This document shows positions 54,373 through 64,000 of a stretch of 64,000 nt of DNA, one piece after another; within the stretch, counting starts at the first letter, position 1, and every line of letters starts with the position of its first letter. The notes under the pieces were generated by a model that did no database searches, had not been told where the DNA came from, and saw only the letters and a program-made list of their open reading frames with translations. This DNA comes from Oreohelix idahoensis (taxonomy: Eukaryota; Mollusca; Gastropoda; Stylommatophora; Oreohelicidae), in the NCBI GenBank assembly GCA_024509875.1, contig JAMPIV010018958.1, positions 45,052 through 109,051 of the forward strand, read 5' to 3'. The position numbers were made by a program, and so were the translations under genes.

Positions 54373-54477
54373 GTCACGAAGTGTTCCATGGCATGCCGCA
54401 TGACTCACAGCCCCAGCATCTTTGGCAGCGGCACCCACAAACTAACCAGTGGCAGTGGCGCTGTCACTTGGAGACAG
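54373..54477 (+). CDS. host gene exon E (105 nt)
   Basis: Acceptor cccccacctgccctgacag (strong pyrimidine tract) and donor GAGACAG|gtaatg. Two bases complete the Ser codon begun in exon D, then HEVFHGMPHDSQPQHLWQRH and PQTNQWQWRCHLET follow, ending with one base. Three His-rich and Trp-rich clusters are conspicuous. A second frame is also open across this exon, so frame choice depends on the phase of exon D. Downstream exons were not found in the window. Confidence 0.55.
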
Positions 54478-54949
54478 GTAATGTAACATCGCTGTGTACT
54501 GATGTGAAATATTGGTTTCATATTTAATTTCCCTGTGGAGATAGTAGTTTTTGAGAGAGAATTAAGGTGTAACACCAAAATTGTCCCCATCCCAAAAGTT
54601 CCCTTGGACCTGCAGATTGTTTTTGTAGACAAAGGAACATGACATAAGCATTGGAAGCAGAAAGGATCTCCTTGTGGAATAAGTGGGAAAAAACAACGGT
54701 AGGTACATATTTTGTAAGTTCTGAAAATCTAGATTTATTTGTCATGTAGGGAAAAAAATACACCTATAATATGGTACTGTCAAAAGATATATCAATAAGA
54801 AGTTCATGCTCAAACTTAAGACTATTATCAGATGTCTCCCTTGCATACATTTAGTCAGGTGTCCAGAAATAATATCAAACATAGACCAAATATAGCCCTG
54901 TGTGGTTGGTTCTCTGAAGAGACAAACAAAGAATAAGATATATCATAAT

Positions 54950-55192
54950 TGGTGATTAGTATGAGGTTGGCAACCTCATCAGGTAAAACAAAGTGTTACA
55001 GAAACCACCACTGCAAAAGTTTGCTCTTTGGTGAATGCTTGTTCATGAGGGACAACCTGTAGTGCTGGTTCTATGTTCCATAAGGGGTGACAAGGGAGAT
55101 GATGATAGATCAAATGATGATATGTGGTAGGAGGAAATAACCTCAGGAAACCCAGTCAAACACCACAGCAGGACTTGCCCCCTGACTGTAAC
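54950..55192. repeat. family C foldback repeat, copy 3
   Basis: acagaaaccaccactgcaaa and ggttctatgttccataagg match 23740-23810. Confidence 0.45.
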
Positions 55193-55814
55193 CCACAGGA
55201 GATGAGAACAGTAGGGAGGTCAAAGAGAGTCTGAAGAATGGTAGAAGAGAAAGTAGAAACAACCTTAACCTGGTGGTTAGAGCTGAATAAGATGGTTGCA
55301 AATAACAAATACTTAGATAGTGATTAACATTTGCATCTTATGTTCCATGAAGAAGATGAGAAGTGGACAAGTATCAGAAACATACAGCAGAATAAAGCAC
55401 TTACAGTTAGATAATGCCTTTACAAAGACTGATTCTTGGAAAAAGATAACACCATCTTAAATCATAAAAGTGGGTGGTGTTAATTGTTCAGTCATTTTAA
55501 AAATAGGCTGTTACTTATATTAATCTCTGCATTTGCCTTTGTGCTACATTACTGCTGCCCTACCATGAGACCAAACCATTTCATTCTTGGTTTTGTGCTT
55601 TGTTATTGCTGCCCTGCCATGATACCAAGCTATTTCATACCTTGTTTTATGCTTTATAATGCTGCAATGCCATAAGACCAGCCTGTTTGACACCTATATT
55701 TAACTAGCTACATTATTACAGTTTATGGGATTTGGTTTGGTTTATTATTATTCTGAATGATGCAGATCATTACTTTGATGGTAACTTTAAATGCAAATAT
55801 TTTTTAATGTAGAT

Positions 55815-55912
55815 GAAAAGAAGTCAACAATTGAATTGGTAAATTCTACTGGAGACAGGAAGTATTGGAGAGACATGATCTCCTACGCCACTAGGCATGG
55901 CACTTGAATGAT
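55815..55912 (+). mobile_element. probable LINE 3'-end fragment
   Basis: Plus text STIELVNSTGDRKYWRDMIS then YATRHGT-stop has the 'DRxxWRxMIxxATRHGT' ending seen in many LINE ORFs. An acceptor-like ttttttaatgtag precedes it and the phase happens to fit exon E, so a host terminal exon cannot be fully excluded. Confidence 0.4.
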
Positions 55913-56599
55913 GATGAATTTTTAATTAATGCATGTCAAATAAACAGTTGCAAAAATAGTATTATAAATTAGGTTATTCATGCTTAAATAATGAAGTGAT
56001 TAAAAATCATCGTTAAGTAATAATAAAATTGATGCTCAAACATTTTAAATTTAACACTATTGTTTGTACCATCTTCAGTGGTGATCTTGGGATCATAAAG
56101 AACAAATTAATATTATTTTTTTAACTGGTTTGGCTCTTTATTGCTGTGCTTGCTTAAATTATTATTTCTTAGCAGTTTTTAATGACTCACAGCACATCTC
56201 TTGAGTTTTTTAATATTTTTGTGAGCTGTTTCCACTAAATGGTATTTACGTTAATTATATGTATAATTAATTAATGTAATTTTAGCATGGGAACGTTCTA
56301 GCCAGTTTTTCTGTCTGATGTTTTTGCCAGAGTGGTACTTTTACTTGCTCGTGATGTCTTTGTATGGTTGTTTTGTTCAGTCTTTTGTGATTTACTGATA
56401 TTTATTCATTTACCTGGTTTTCTTGTGTTCGACCAGTAATTAGTTTGTGGAATATGAAATGTTGTGGTTGTTGATTAACTAGGGTTACTGAGCTTGTCGC
56501 TGTTTCACAGCCAATAACAAGACATGATTGTCCAAGTGCATATTATATAAACAAATTAGACATGTAAGCTATTACACAGATTGTCAATAGATTTGAGAG
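55913..56599. other. intronic sequence, nothing recognised
   Basis: AT-rich, no motif. Confidence 0.4.
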
Positions 56600-57150
56600 C
56601 AAACCTCCAAAACTTGGGCAGCAGACTGAAATTATGTGTGCTGATTTTTGTTTTGAATTCATTCCTTCGTTTAATGCTATGTTCCCTGGTATTGGTGAAC
56701 ATGTCTGTTCAATTTCTACAGTCTTTACTGTTTTGAATCTGTTATGTCTTCAATCTCTTCCCATGCCATATGGTCAGTTTGCACATGTATTTCCAACTCT
56801 GCCTTCCTGTTTTCTTCTCTGAGTTGAATTTAGTGGTTGTTACCTGATTATAAAATGTTACTTTTCTTATGATGTGTTCAAAGAACTTTGACTATCTGCA
56901 CCTTATTGGATTTATTATCAACTTTCTTCTATTTCTCGGAGGACTTTCTCATTTGATTTGTCTCTCTGTCCAAGTTATCCATTGCATCCTTCTTTGCAAC
57001 AATATCTCTTCTGCCTGCAGTTTTTTGTGTGTGTCTGTTTGTGTGCAGTCCATTTCTAAAATGCATAAAGTAAAATGAAGCCAGGAGTCCACCACACATG
57101 CCTGCGCATACACACACACGCACACACACACACACCACTTAGACAAGCTT
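56600..57150 (-). pseudogene. decayed LINE C-terminal region
   Basis: On minus KKLQAEEILLQRRMQWITWT, KFFEHIIRK and RRKQEGRVG correspond to the 'YRRMLxISWxD ... KFFGHIxR ... GKRxxGR' tail of LINE ORFs; stops and frame changes throughout. A CA-repeat lies at 57108-57136. Confidence 0.55.
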
Positions 57151-57159
57151 TTTGGTTTG

Positions 57160-57740
57160 GGTCATGACTTCCCAAGTTTCATCCTCCTGTTGTTTTTTAT
57201 GCACAGCCACACTAGGAATTGAATCCCAACTGCACCTTGTTCACAATTACTAATCTGGCTGTTCACTCCTGGTTTTATCCATTCTTCCAGCCTGATGTGG
57301 TTATAAAAGTAAAGATCTGAATTACATAAATTTATTCTAAACCCCATTGCCTGTTGTAGTTCCACAGTCAGCACAAGTCATTTTCAGCAGTTTCGCGAAG
57401 TCTTTTAAGTGCCCTTGTCCTTTGCCATCCCTTCAGGCCCATTTGTTTCAGTAGATCATATACTGAGGTAGCCAGAAGACCTTTTGCACCTATTTTACAG
57501 TTCTGACTTTTACTGTGAACCACTTATATTTCAATGTACTGACCAGATCATTATATTTGGTCATTTTGAAAGTATGCTGTCCATTTTATCTTGAGTCAGA
57601 CGTTACTGTCAGCTCAATCATTGTGATCTAATGTGATGACGGGGAGTGCAGTCCAATATGTGGTAATTTCTGAGATTTCTTATTAGTTTCAGGGTATGCT
57701 ACTGACCTGGATATTACTGCAATTTTCCAAATTGCTTGCA
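57160..57740 (-). other. possible old LINE remnant
   Basis: Minus text such as KYNDLVSTLKYKW suggests the end of a retroelement ORF, but decay prevents a firm call. Confidence 0.3.
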
Positions 57741-58267
57741 CTGTCAAGAGTAGTTGGTGACTTTAAGTTTCTTTGTTTGCGATAATGTTAACTGTCATAC
57801 TCTTAGGAAGTATGTACAGGTTGGTAACCCAGAATCCGAAATGCCTGGGGACGGCCGTTTTTTGATTTTTTCAGTTTTTGGATTTCGCCCAAAGTAGCCC
57901 AACAATCGGTTAATGTTGCCCAAATAATCGCCCACAGTAGCCAAATTTCGCCCCAACTTAAATTTTGTACAGCAGTAGTAGAATTTATTTTTCAGAATCA
58001 CATTTTATTTAAACTTTAAAAATAGCCTACATGCATGCTCTAATCGTCGTCTTCAGCTTGGAGTCAGACATCTGTTGATGAAGGATCACCTTCAATGTTC
58101 AGTTCTTTATGGTACCGGGTATATTTTAGTTTGTTTCATAACCAACAAACAAGTCAGCGGCATGCGTTCACTTCGCCGTTGTTGAATCTATCCCTCAGAA
58201 CATGGTCAAGATCATCTTTTTTTTCCCTCTATGCAAAGTTTTCTGATCTGACATTAATTTTTGGTTA

Positions 58268-58489
58268 TCACTGTCCCTGTAAAACTTCAGCAGCTTGTCT
58301 GTTGTTTATGTCATAATCTGTGTTAGTTCCTACGCCATATTCTTCTGTAAGAAGACACACAGAGACACCATGATCAAGCTTCTGCAATAACTCTACTTTC
58401 TGCGCTATCATCGATAACGAGACATGCTTCATTTTCTTATTCCCACTGTTATCCACAGGAGTATATGCAGCTCTTTTCGACATTTTCAC
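58268..58489 (-). pseudogene. Tigger/Jerky transposase N-terminal helix-turn-helix
   Basis: KKMKHVSLSMIAQKVELLQK, then LDHGVSVCLLTEEYGVG: the psq-type HTH of Jerky/Tigger transposases ('sLtlxxKvevLxrlexGxsvxxLaxeYgvG'). The continuation (YRDSDNQKL, then LDHVL...) is interrupted by stops. Confidence 0.75.
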
Positions 58490-58911
58490 AATGAAATTAA
58501 ACTCTAAGTAACTAAATTAGTGCACACAAATATCCAACTCAAAATCACTAAGCTCAGAAGTATCCACACATGTGGCTGGTAGCAGTGCTGGAACAAGCAA
58601 CTGACCACCTATGTTTGAACATTTGTATCACACAGTAGCGATTACGTCAGCATATACTGTACTGACTGCCATCACCGGTGTCAATACCTTGTCGAGGTAT
58701 CGCGGCTTGCGTACCCTGATTACTCCCAGAGCTATGCCAGCTGGAGTTTTACTCCTGGAAGGTTCTACCAAGCTGGACAGGTTTGCGCGGGCAGGGGTCA
58801 GACTAAAGCAGACACCCTGGTCCTCCAGGTTGGGGGTTTTAGCATAGGGCTTACACCCCTGTCTATGTAAAAAGAAATGCAGTTACGGAAACAACAACAA
58901 ATAAACAAACT

Positions 58912-60369
58912 TTGGTGCGGGACGGACATCCGGAGTCTGAGGCTCGTATGACTGTCAGTGTTGAAAGCCAAAAGGAAGCTTCTGACACGAAAACGGACGT
59001 CCTGACCGCAAAACGTGAAACAAGAATAGGATTTTGGAATGTCAGGACAATGAACGAGACGGGAAAACTAAAACAGGTCACAGCAGAAATGAGAAGCTAT
59101 AGATTACACATTCTAGGGATAAGCGAGAGCAGATGGACAGGGGCAGGAAAAGTTAAGACAGCAACAGGAGAAACAGTACTTTACTCTGGAAGAGAGGATG
59201 GACAGCACAGTGAAGATGTAGCCATTATTCTACAGAAAGGAATAGAAAGGACATTACTGGAATGGAAACCCATCAACAACAGACTGATAAGAATAAGATT
59301 GAGAGGTAGATTCACCAACACTACAATAATACAATGCTACGCACCAACAAATGACAGCGAATATGAGGTCAAGGATGAATTCTATCAACAACTGTAGAAA
59401 GAAGTGGAAGACACACCTAGATATGATCTTATCGTAGTAATGGGAGACCTCAATGCGAAAGTTGGAACACACAATACATATAATGAAAGAGTAATGGGGA
59501 AATGTGGCAGCGGAACAGCAAACGAAAATGGGGATAAATTGATAAGTTTCTGTAGCATTAACAACCTGGTCATTGGAGGAACACTTTTCCCACACAAGGA
59601 AATTCACAAATTAACATGGGAATCACAAAATGGTCGGGACAGAAACCAGATAGACAACATTATGATTAACGGTAGATGGAGACATGTATTGCAGGATGTG
59701 GGAAGTGATCACCATTTAGTAGTAGCAAAACTGAAAGTGAAACTAAGAACGGCTGGACCAACTGTAACTACACAGAAAAGGTTTGACATCAGCAAATTGA
59801 AGGACCCCCTTACCAGAAAAGCTTTTGCGGCTAATTTAAAGAAGCGATATCAATTTGCCAAAAGTCAGGAAAAGACTTTGACTGATAATATAGACCAGAA
59901 ATTCAACACCATTCCAACAATATATAGGGAAAGCGGCAAATCATGCTTGGGATTCCAAGAAAGGAAGAAGCAAGACTGGATAACACCAGAAACATTAAAC
60001 ACCATAATGATGAGAAAGGAAATGAAAAGAAAGAAAACAGAAGCGAAGTCCCCCAGGTTAAAGCAGCTATATAGCGAACAGTACAGTCAGCTGGACAAGG
60101 AAGTTAAACGCCAAACCCGAGCCAACAAAAGGAATTTCCTAGAAGATCTTGCAAGACAGGCAGAAGAGGCAGCACTGAGAAACGAACAAAGCACAGTATA
60201 CAAAATAACTAAAATCATCAGCGGAAAACGAGGTGCAAACAATATTACATTAGTAAGAGATAAGCAAGGAAATCTCATCACGACAGCAGAGGGACAGGAA
60301 ACAAGATGGGCAAAGCATTTCAAAGAAACTGAACAAGGAACCACCAGAGACACAATTGAATGTTCCTAA
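58912..60369 (+). CDS. LINE APE-type endonuclease and linker (one in-frame stop)
   Basis: Two consecutive frames in the same phase, separated by TAG at 59395-59397. Endonuclease blocks: RIGFWNVRTMNETGKL (Asn), LHILGISESRWTGAGK (Glu), TTIIQCYAPTND, VVMGDLNAKVG (Asp/Asn), QIDNIMIN and DVGSDHHLVVAKL (SDH). These are the catalytic positions of APE-like LINE endonucleases. A Lys/Arg-rich linker with coiled-coil character follows (59970-60230). The frame is lost at a short A-run near 60319. Confidence 0.88.
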
Positions 60370-61600
60370 AGCTGAAAATGATCTAGATGTTAATACAGAC
60401 ATTCCACGGAAAGAAGAAATCATCACAGCAATCAAAGGGTTAAAGAATGGAAAAGCTCCTGGCCAAGATAACTTAAATGCAGAGCTATTTAAGACAGACC
60501 CTGAGCTAGCAGCAGAACTATTAGAACCACTATTTGTACAAGTCTGGAAAACAGGGACAACACCAACGGAGTGGAACAAAGGAATAATTGTCAAATTGCC
60601 CAAGAAGGGAGATCTTGCAGACTGCAATAATTGGAGAGGAATAACTCTTCTCTCAGTTCCCAGCAAAATACTAGGCAGGATAATTATACAGGGAATTTCA
60701 AAAGCAGTAGACCACAAACTGAGGAAAGAACAAGCAGGATTTAGAAATAACAGATGTGTAGATCATATATTTACCCTTAGGAACATTATAGTGCAGTGCT
60801 CAGAATGGCAAAGACAGCTGTACATTAATTTCCTTGATTTTAAAAAGGCTTTTGACAGTATACATAGGGACAGTTTATGGAAAATACTGAGGACTTATGG
60901 AATTCCAAGCTGCATAGTGTCAATCATAAAAAGCCTCTATGCCAACTTTACGTGTAGTGTTGGGCAGAGCAACCTAATCTTTGAGGTGAAGACAGGGATG
61001 CCCCTTATCAACCACTCTATTTTTAACAGTCATAGACTGGGTGATGCGCCAGACAACAGAGGGCAGTCCAAGAGGAATAAGATGGACTACATTTTCTACA
61101 TTGAAAGATCTGGAATATGCAGATGACATTGCACTACTAGCACATTCACATCAACACATCCAGGAAAAAACGGATAGACTTAATAAGTATAGCCAGCAGG
61201 TGGGCTTGAACATCGATCTAAAGAAGACAAAGTTCATGACACTCAGTGTGAGCAACCCTGAGCCCATATCAGTAAGTAATCAGCAACTGGAACAGACAGA
61301 CACCTTCACATACCTAGGATGCATAGTAACACCAGATGGCGGAGCAAGCAAAGACATCAAAAACAGAATGAACAAAGCAAGAACAGCCTTTTTTAGTCTA
61401 AACAACATCTGGAAGTCCTCTCAGTACAGCACAAACACAAAATTAAGATTATATCAGAGCTGTGTGCTTTCTGTGCTTCTCTATGGTGCAGAATGCTGGA
61501 GAGTTACAGAGAAGGAAATATTGAAATTGTCCTCTTTTCACACAACATGCCTAAGAAAAATTCTCCAAATCTTTTGGCCGAATACTATCACCAACTAAGA
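60320..61600 (+). CDS. LINE reverse transcriptase (frameshifted)
   Basis: Frames 60356-61126 and 61041-61598. Blocks: IKGLKNGKAPGQDNLNAELF, DCNNWRGITLLSVPSKILGR, RKEQAGFRNNRCVDHIFTLR, motif A NFLDFKKAFDSIHR, motif C LEYADDIALLAHS, LNIDLKKTKFMTL, FTYLGCIVTPDGGASKDI, LLYGAECWRVTEKE. Motif B is damaged: after EVKTG the expected RQG is missing, consistent with a deletion of about 11 bases that also shifts the frame. Confidence 0.88.
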
Positions 61601-61901
61601 TCTGCTTACTCAGAGCAAGCAAGAGGACATGCACACCATCATAGCTGGCAGACGCTGGAGCTAGATTGGCCATGTCCTCAGAAGATACCCCGATGCCATC
61701 ACAAGAACAGCAATGCTATGGACCCCTGAAGGAAAACGAAAGAGAGGCCGACCAAAAACAACTTGGTGGAGGACTGTGGAGGCTGAGATGCAAGGAGTGA
61801 ACCAGAGTTGGGGTACTGTACGAAGGATGGCCACGGACCAAGCAAGGTGGAATCAATTTGTTGTTGCCCTACAAGACACCACCAGGCGTGATGGCCACTG
61901 A
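61493..61901 (+). pseudogene. LINE C-terminal end
   Basis: Frame 61713-61901 reads TPEGKRKRGRPKTTWWRTVE, then WGTVRRMATDQARWNQFVVA and a stop. It is joined to the RT through broken frames around 61600-61720. Confidence 0.85.
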
Positions 61902-62379
61902 CTGCTTTGACGGTCTGCGGCTAAGGATCAAAGAAGAAGAAGAAAGATACTGTACTGAAGCCTGTGCGTCATGGGCTGGAAACGTGTTAAACTGAACATA
62001 ACACAAAGGTCAGTTCCTCCATACCTGTAAATATGTCAACACATGGCTGGAAGGAGATTTCGGTTTACAGATGTTTGGATTCTAGGTTACGCACCTGTAT
62101 TATGTATTCATAAGATTATGTCTGGTAATATTTGCCTTCAACCTTTTAAAGTCTGTTCTAGGAGGTTGTTCATATAGTAATTTGTAGGATGTATTTAGCA
62201 TCATAACACTCTTGTTCTCATTACGAGTGACAGTTTTTAGTAGGAGTTTTTTTTTTCATATGGAAAATCGATTTTTGCCTCAGCAGTCCTTACCTTAATT
62301 CCATTTAAAGACCTGACATTGTGATAGTTCCAAGATGTGTTAAATTCTGGAATTATGTCTTTTCTTGACAACCATTGTT

Positions 62380-63370
62380 TTTGTCTCCTAGATGTAAATT
62401 TCTGAACCTATGGTGTTACTGTTGGTGGTGACCTTTTCTAGAAAAAGCTGGAGGTCCCTTTCATTTTCTGCTATTAAAACTGCTTCATCTGTATTTCTGA
62501 TGTTATGTCATCACACTGTTAATCCTCTCGCATCATCAATACCTTACACAGCTTTTGTCGCTGTACATAGAAAAAAGATAAAGGGATAATACACAGCCAT
62601 GTCTTACTCCACGTTTTATTTATTACATTTTTCTTGTTCTATTTCATTATCGAATCTCATTGCTGCACTCTATTCTCAGGACATATTCTTGACTATTGTC
62701 ACATCTTTTCCATCTAGTAAGAGGGTTGCTAACATTTTAAACAAATCTCCATATTTTGCTGTGTTAAGTATCTGTGCATAATCAGTGAAGCATACATATG
62801 GATTTTTAACTAATTCGAGTAAGCATTTTTTTATTGTTTTTAATAAAAAAAAATAGCATTTAGAGTTTATTTTCTATCAACAATTCTACGCTGTTCCTTC
62901 TTTGTTTCTGTCAAGATTCTATTATATATCCTGAACATGATAATCCTTAATGATATCTTTATGATGTAACTCATGAGACTGATTGTTCAATGTTGCTCAC
63001 ATCAGTGACTTTAGGTTGTTTTGGCAGTGCAGTGAATACTGACAGAGATAACTCAGATGGATTCCTGCCAGTATCATAGATTGCATTTTGAAGACTAGTA
63101 AAATTGTCAACTCCAGACTCATTTAAGGATAAAATAATTTTACTTGTGACCTTGTCTGGTCCCACAGCTTTTCCTGCTTTCATTTTTTTCACTGCATTGA
63201 CAACTTTCTTTCATTAATGGCGATACGTTATTATTATTTCTGATTGTAAAATGTTCAGTCTTTGATTTTTTTTAATGAATGCTCGATATACTCTGACCAT
63301 CTTTCCATTATTTCTCCTTGTCCATGACAATGTTGCTTTCTTGAGTTTGTAAGCAGCCATTTGTTATAAA
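62380..63370 (-). pseudogene. decayed LINE RT, second family
   Basis: Minus frame 63192-62971 has MKKMKAGKAVGPDKVTSKII and ELSLSVFTALPKQPK. Further on (62780-62560) come FVDYAQILNTAKYGDLFK-like text and, near 62430-62480, NTDEAVLIAENERDL. It is the BovB/RTE type of RT with many stops. The 5' side shows MERWSEYIEHSLKK (63320-63280). Confidence 0.72.
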
Positions 63371-63379
63371 AGTTCCATA

Positions 63380-63520
63380 CAATAGGACTGTCATGACATT
63401 TAAATTGAAAATTCTGATTTTTATGTTGAACCTGATTTCTTTTGATCTCCAGATATTTCCCAATGCAATGAAAGCTTCTCTATTTGTTTTTGGTTTGTTT
63501 GTTGTTGCTAATGCCCTATT
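63380..63520 (-). pseudogene. LINE RT C-terminal fragment
   Basis: Minus text NREAFIALGNIWRSKEIRF, then NIKIRIFNLNVMTVLLYG is the 'AFxxLxNIWKSKxIxxxTKxRIFNSNVxxVLLYG' block, abutting the N-terminal-type text of the next fragment, so two LINE pieces are joined here. Confidence 0.6.
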
Positions 63521-64000
63521 GTTGATCTTTTATTCCGTCTGTCAATTTTTCTGTGGTGTTCCAGTGCAAGAAGACTCCACTGATGTCTATCATCCTAATA
63601 AGCTGGATGACCCAGAGTTGCAGTCTGGAAGTTACAGAAACAGAGCTAACCTTACTGTCTTATCCGGTTTGTATTGGGCAGTGTTTTTGTTAGTCAAATA
63701 AGTGCTTTTGCTATACACAACATGCATACTAGCATAATTATCATGAGCATGTTTAAGGTAAGAATGTATAGGTTTGCATAATATATTAACATTTATTGTT
63801 TTTCTCATTAAAAAAATTTTTTTTGGGTGTTTGTTTACAATTCAGACATCATATGTCTGTCATTTACTTGAGAAACTTTGAGATATTTATTTTAGATGGC
63901 ATACTAATATGTCAACACAAATCATGAATATGTAGAAACATTTATATATGTTTAAAGGTGCAGGAACCACAGTAAAGAATACTATTTTCATAAAGTTCAT
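63521..64000. other. no gene recognised
   Basis: The plus frame 63393-63701 (VCQFFCGVPVQEDS...) overlaps LINE antisense in its first part; its remainder is unassigned. Confidence 0.35.

Larger units (their letters stand above)
58666..61946 (+). mobile_element. full-length RTE-like LINE with 12-bp target duplication
   Basis: ATACTGTACTGA at 58654-58665 and 61947-61958 flanks 3281 bp. Order: ~250-bp GC-richer 5' region, APE-type endonuclease, RT, C-terminal 'GKRKRGRPKTTWWRT' end, and a (AAG)n-like tail. Length and layout fit RTE-like elements. It is inserted inside the Tigger/Jerky element. Several frame breaks make the present sequence non-coding as a whole. Confidence 0.92.
57815..62099 (-). 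mobile_element. Tigger/Jerky-type DNA transposon split by a LINE
   Basis: TA (57815-57816), CAGGTTGGTAACCCAGAATCC and, at the right, inverted CAGGTGCGTAACCTAGAATCC ending at 62097, then TA. Without the LINE it is ~990 bp. The transposase N-terminus lies on minus (58489-58268), followed by decayed text; the catalytic core is missing. Confidence 0.82.

Noticed and set aside
63393..63701. 102-aa plus ORF looking like a membrane protein exon (VFGLFVVANALLLIFY...)
   Set aside because: Its first third is antisense to a recognisable LINE fragment (AFIALGNIWRSKEI...), and its start phase does not fit the host gene exons.

Overview
The window is a piece of a large, AT-rich animal genome, most likely an invertebrate. 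There is no prokaryotic gene organisation. It is dominated by transposable elements typical of metazoa: a Ty3/gypsy-type LTR element with integrase upstream of RT, a Penelope-like element with a GIY-YIG domain, RTE-like LINEs, pogo/Tigger and piggyBac DNA transposons, and tRNA-derived SINEs. I cannot assign a phylum from the sequence. No rRNA, functional tRNA or CRISPR array was seen.

Host gene. Five short plus-strand exons (2574-2605, 6885-6999, 23344-23458, 27833-27914, 54373-54477) have AG acceptors and GT donors. Their phases agree at all four junctions, and together they give about 150 residues of one open frame. Almost everything else on this view is intron (4.3, 16.3, 4.4 and 26.5 kb) filled with transposons. 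I do not recognise the protein.

1-8.4 kb: intron with a LINE fragment, two dispersed repeat families and a 434-bp TIR element. 8.4-18.5 kb: a complete 10-kb LTR retrotransposon on the minus strand, with near-identical 1.39-kb LTRs, a 5-bp target duplication (CATGG) and pol order PR-INT-RT-RNaseH, i.e. Gmr1-like. 19.4-21.1 kb: LINE RT on minus, ending in a TA microsatellite. 22.4-23.1 kb: dispersed repeat carrying a 141-bp snapback insertion related to the ends of the large Penelope element. 24.2-27.7 kb: LINE fragments, a tandem repeat with a ~180-bp and a derived 79-bp unit, an inverted SINE pair and a 48-bp minisatellite. 32.9-42.0 kb: a TTAA-flanked piggyBac-type element holding a 7.2-kb LTR-flanked element whose only long ORF is an unrecognised 628-aa coiled-coil/basic protein, plus a SINE with a 13-bp duplication. 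46.35-51.79 kb: a three-level nest, pogo-like element > piggyBac-like element > Penelope-like element arranged as a near-perfect 1.7-kb-arm palindrome. 52-57 kb: decayed LINE and mariner fragments. 57.8-62.1 kb: Tigger/Jerky-type element with a full-length RTE-like LINE inserted (12-bp duplication). 62.4-63.5 kb: LINE remnants on minus.

A recurrent feature is that reading-frame breaks in young elements fall at short A/T homopolymers, nearly always as one extra base. Base errors in the assembly must therefore be excluded before any of these elements is called dead.
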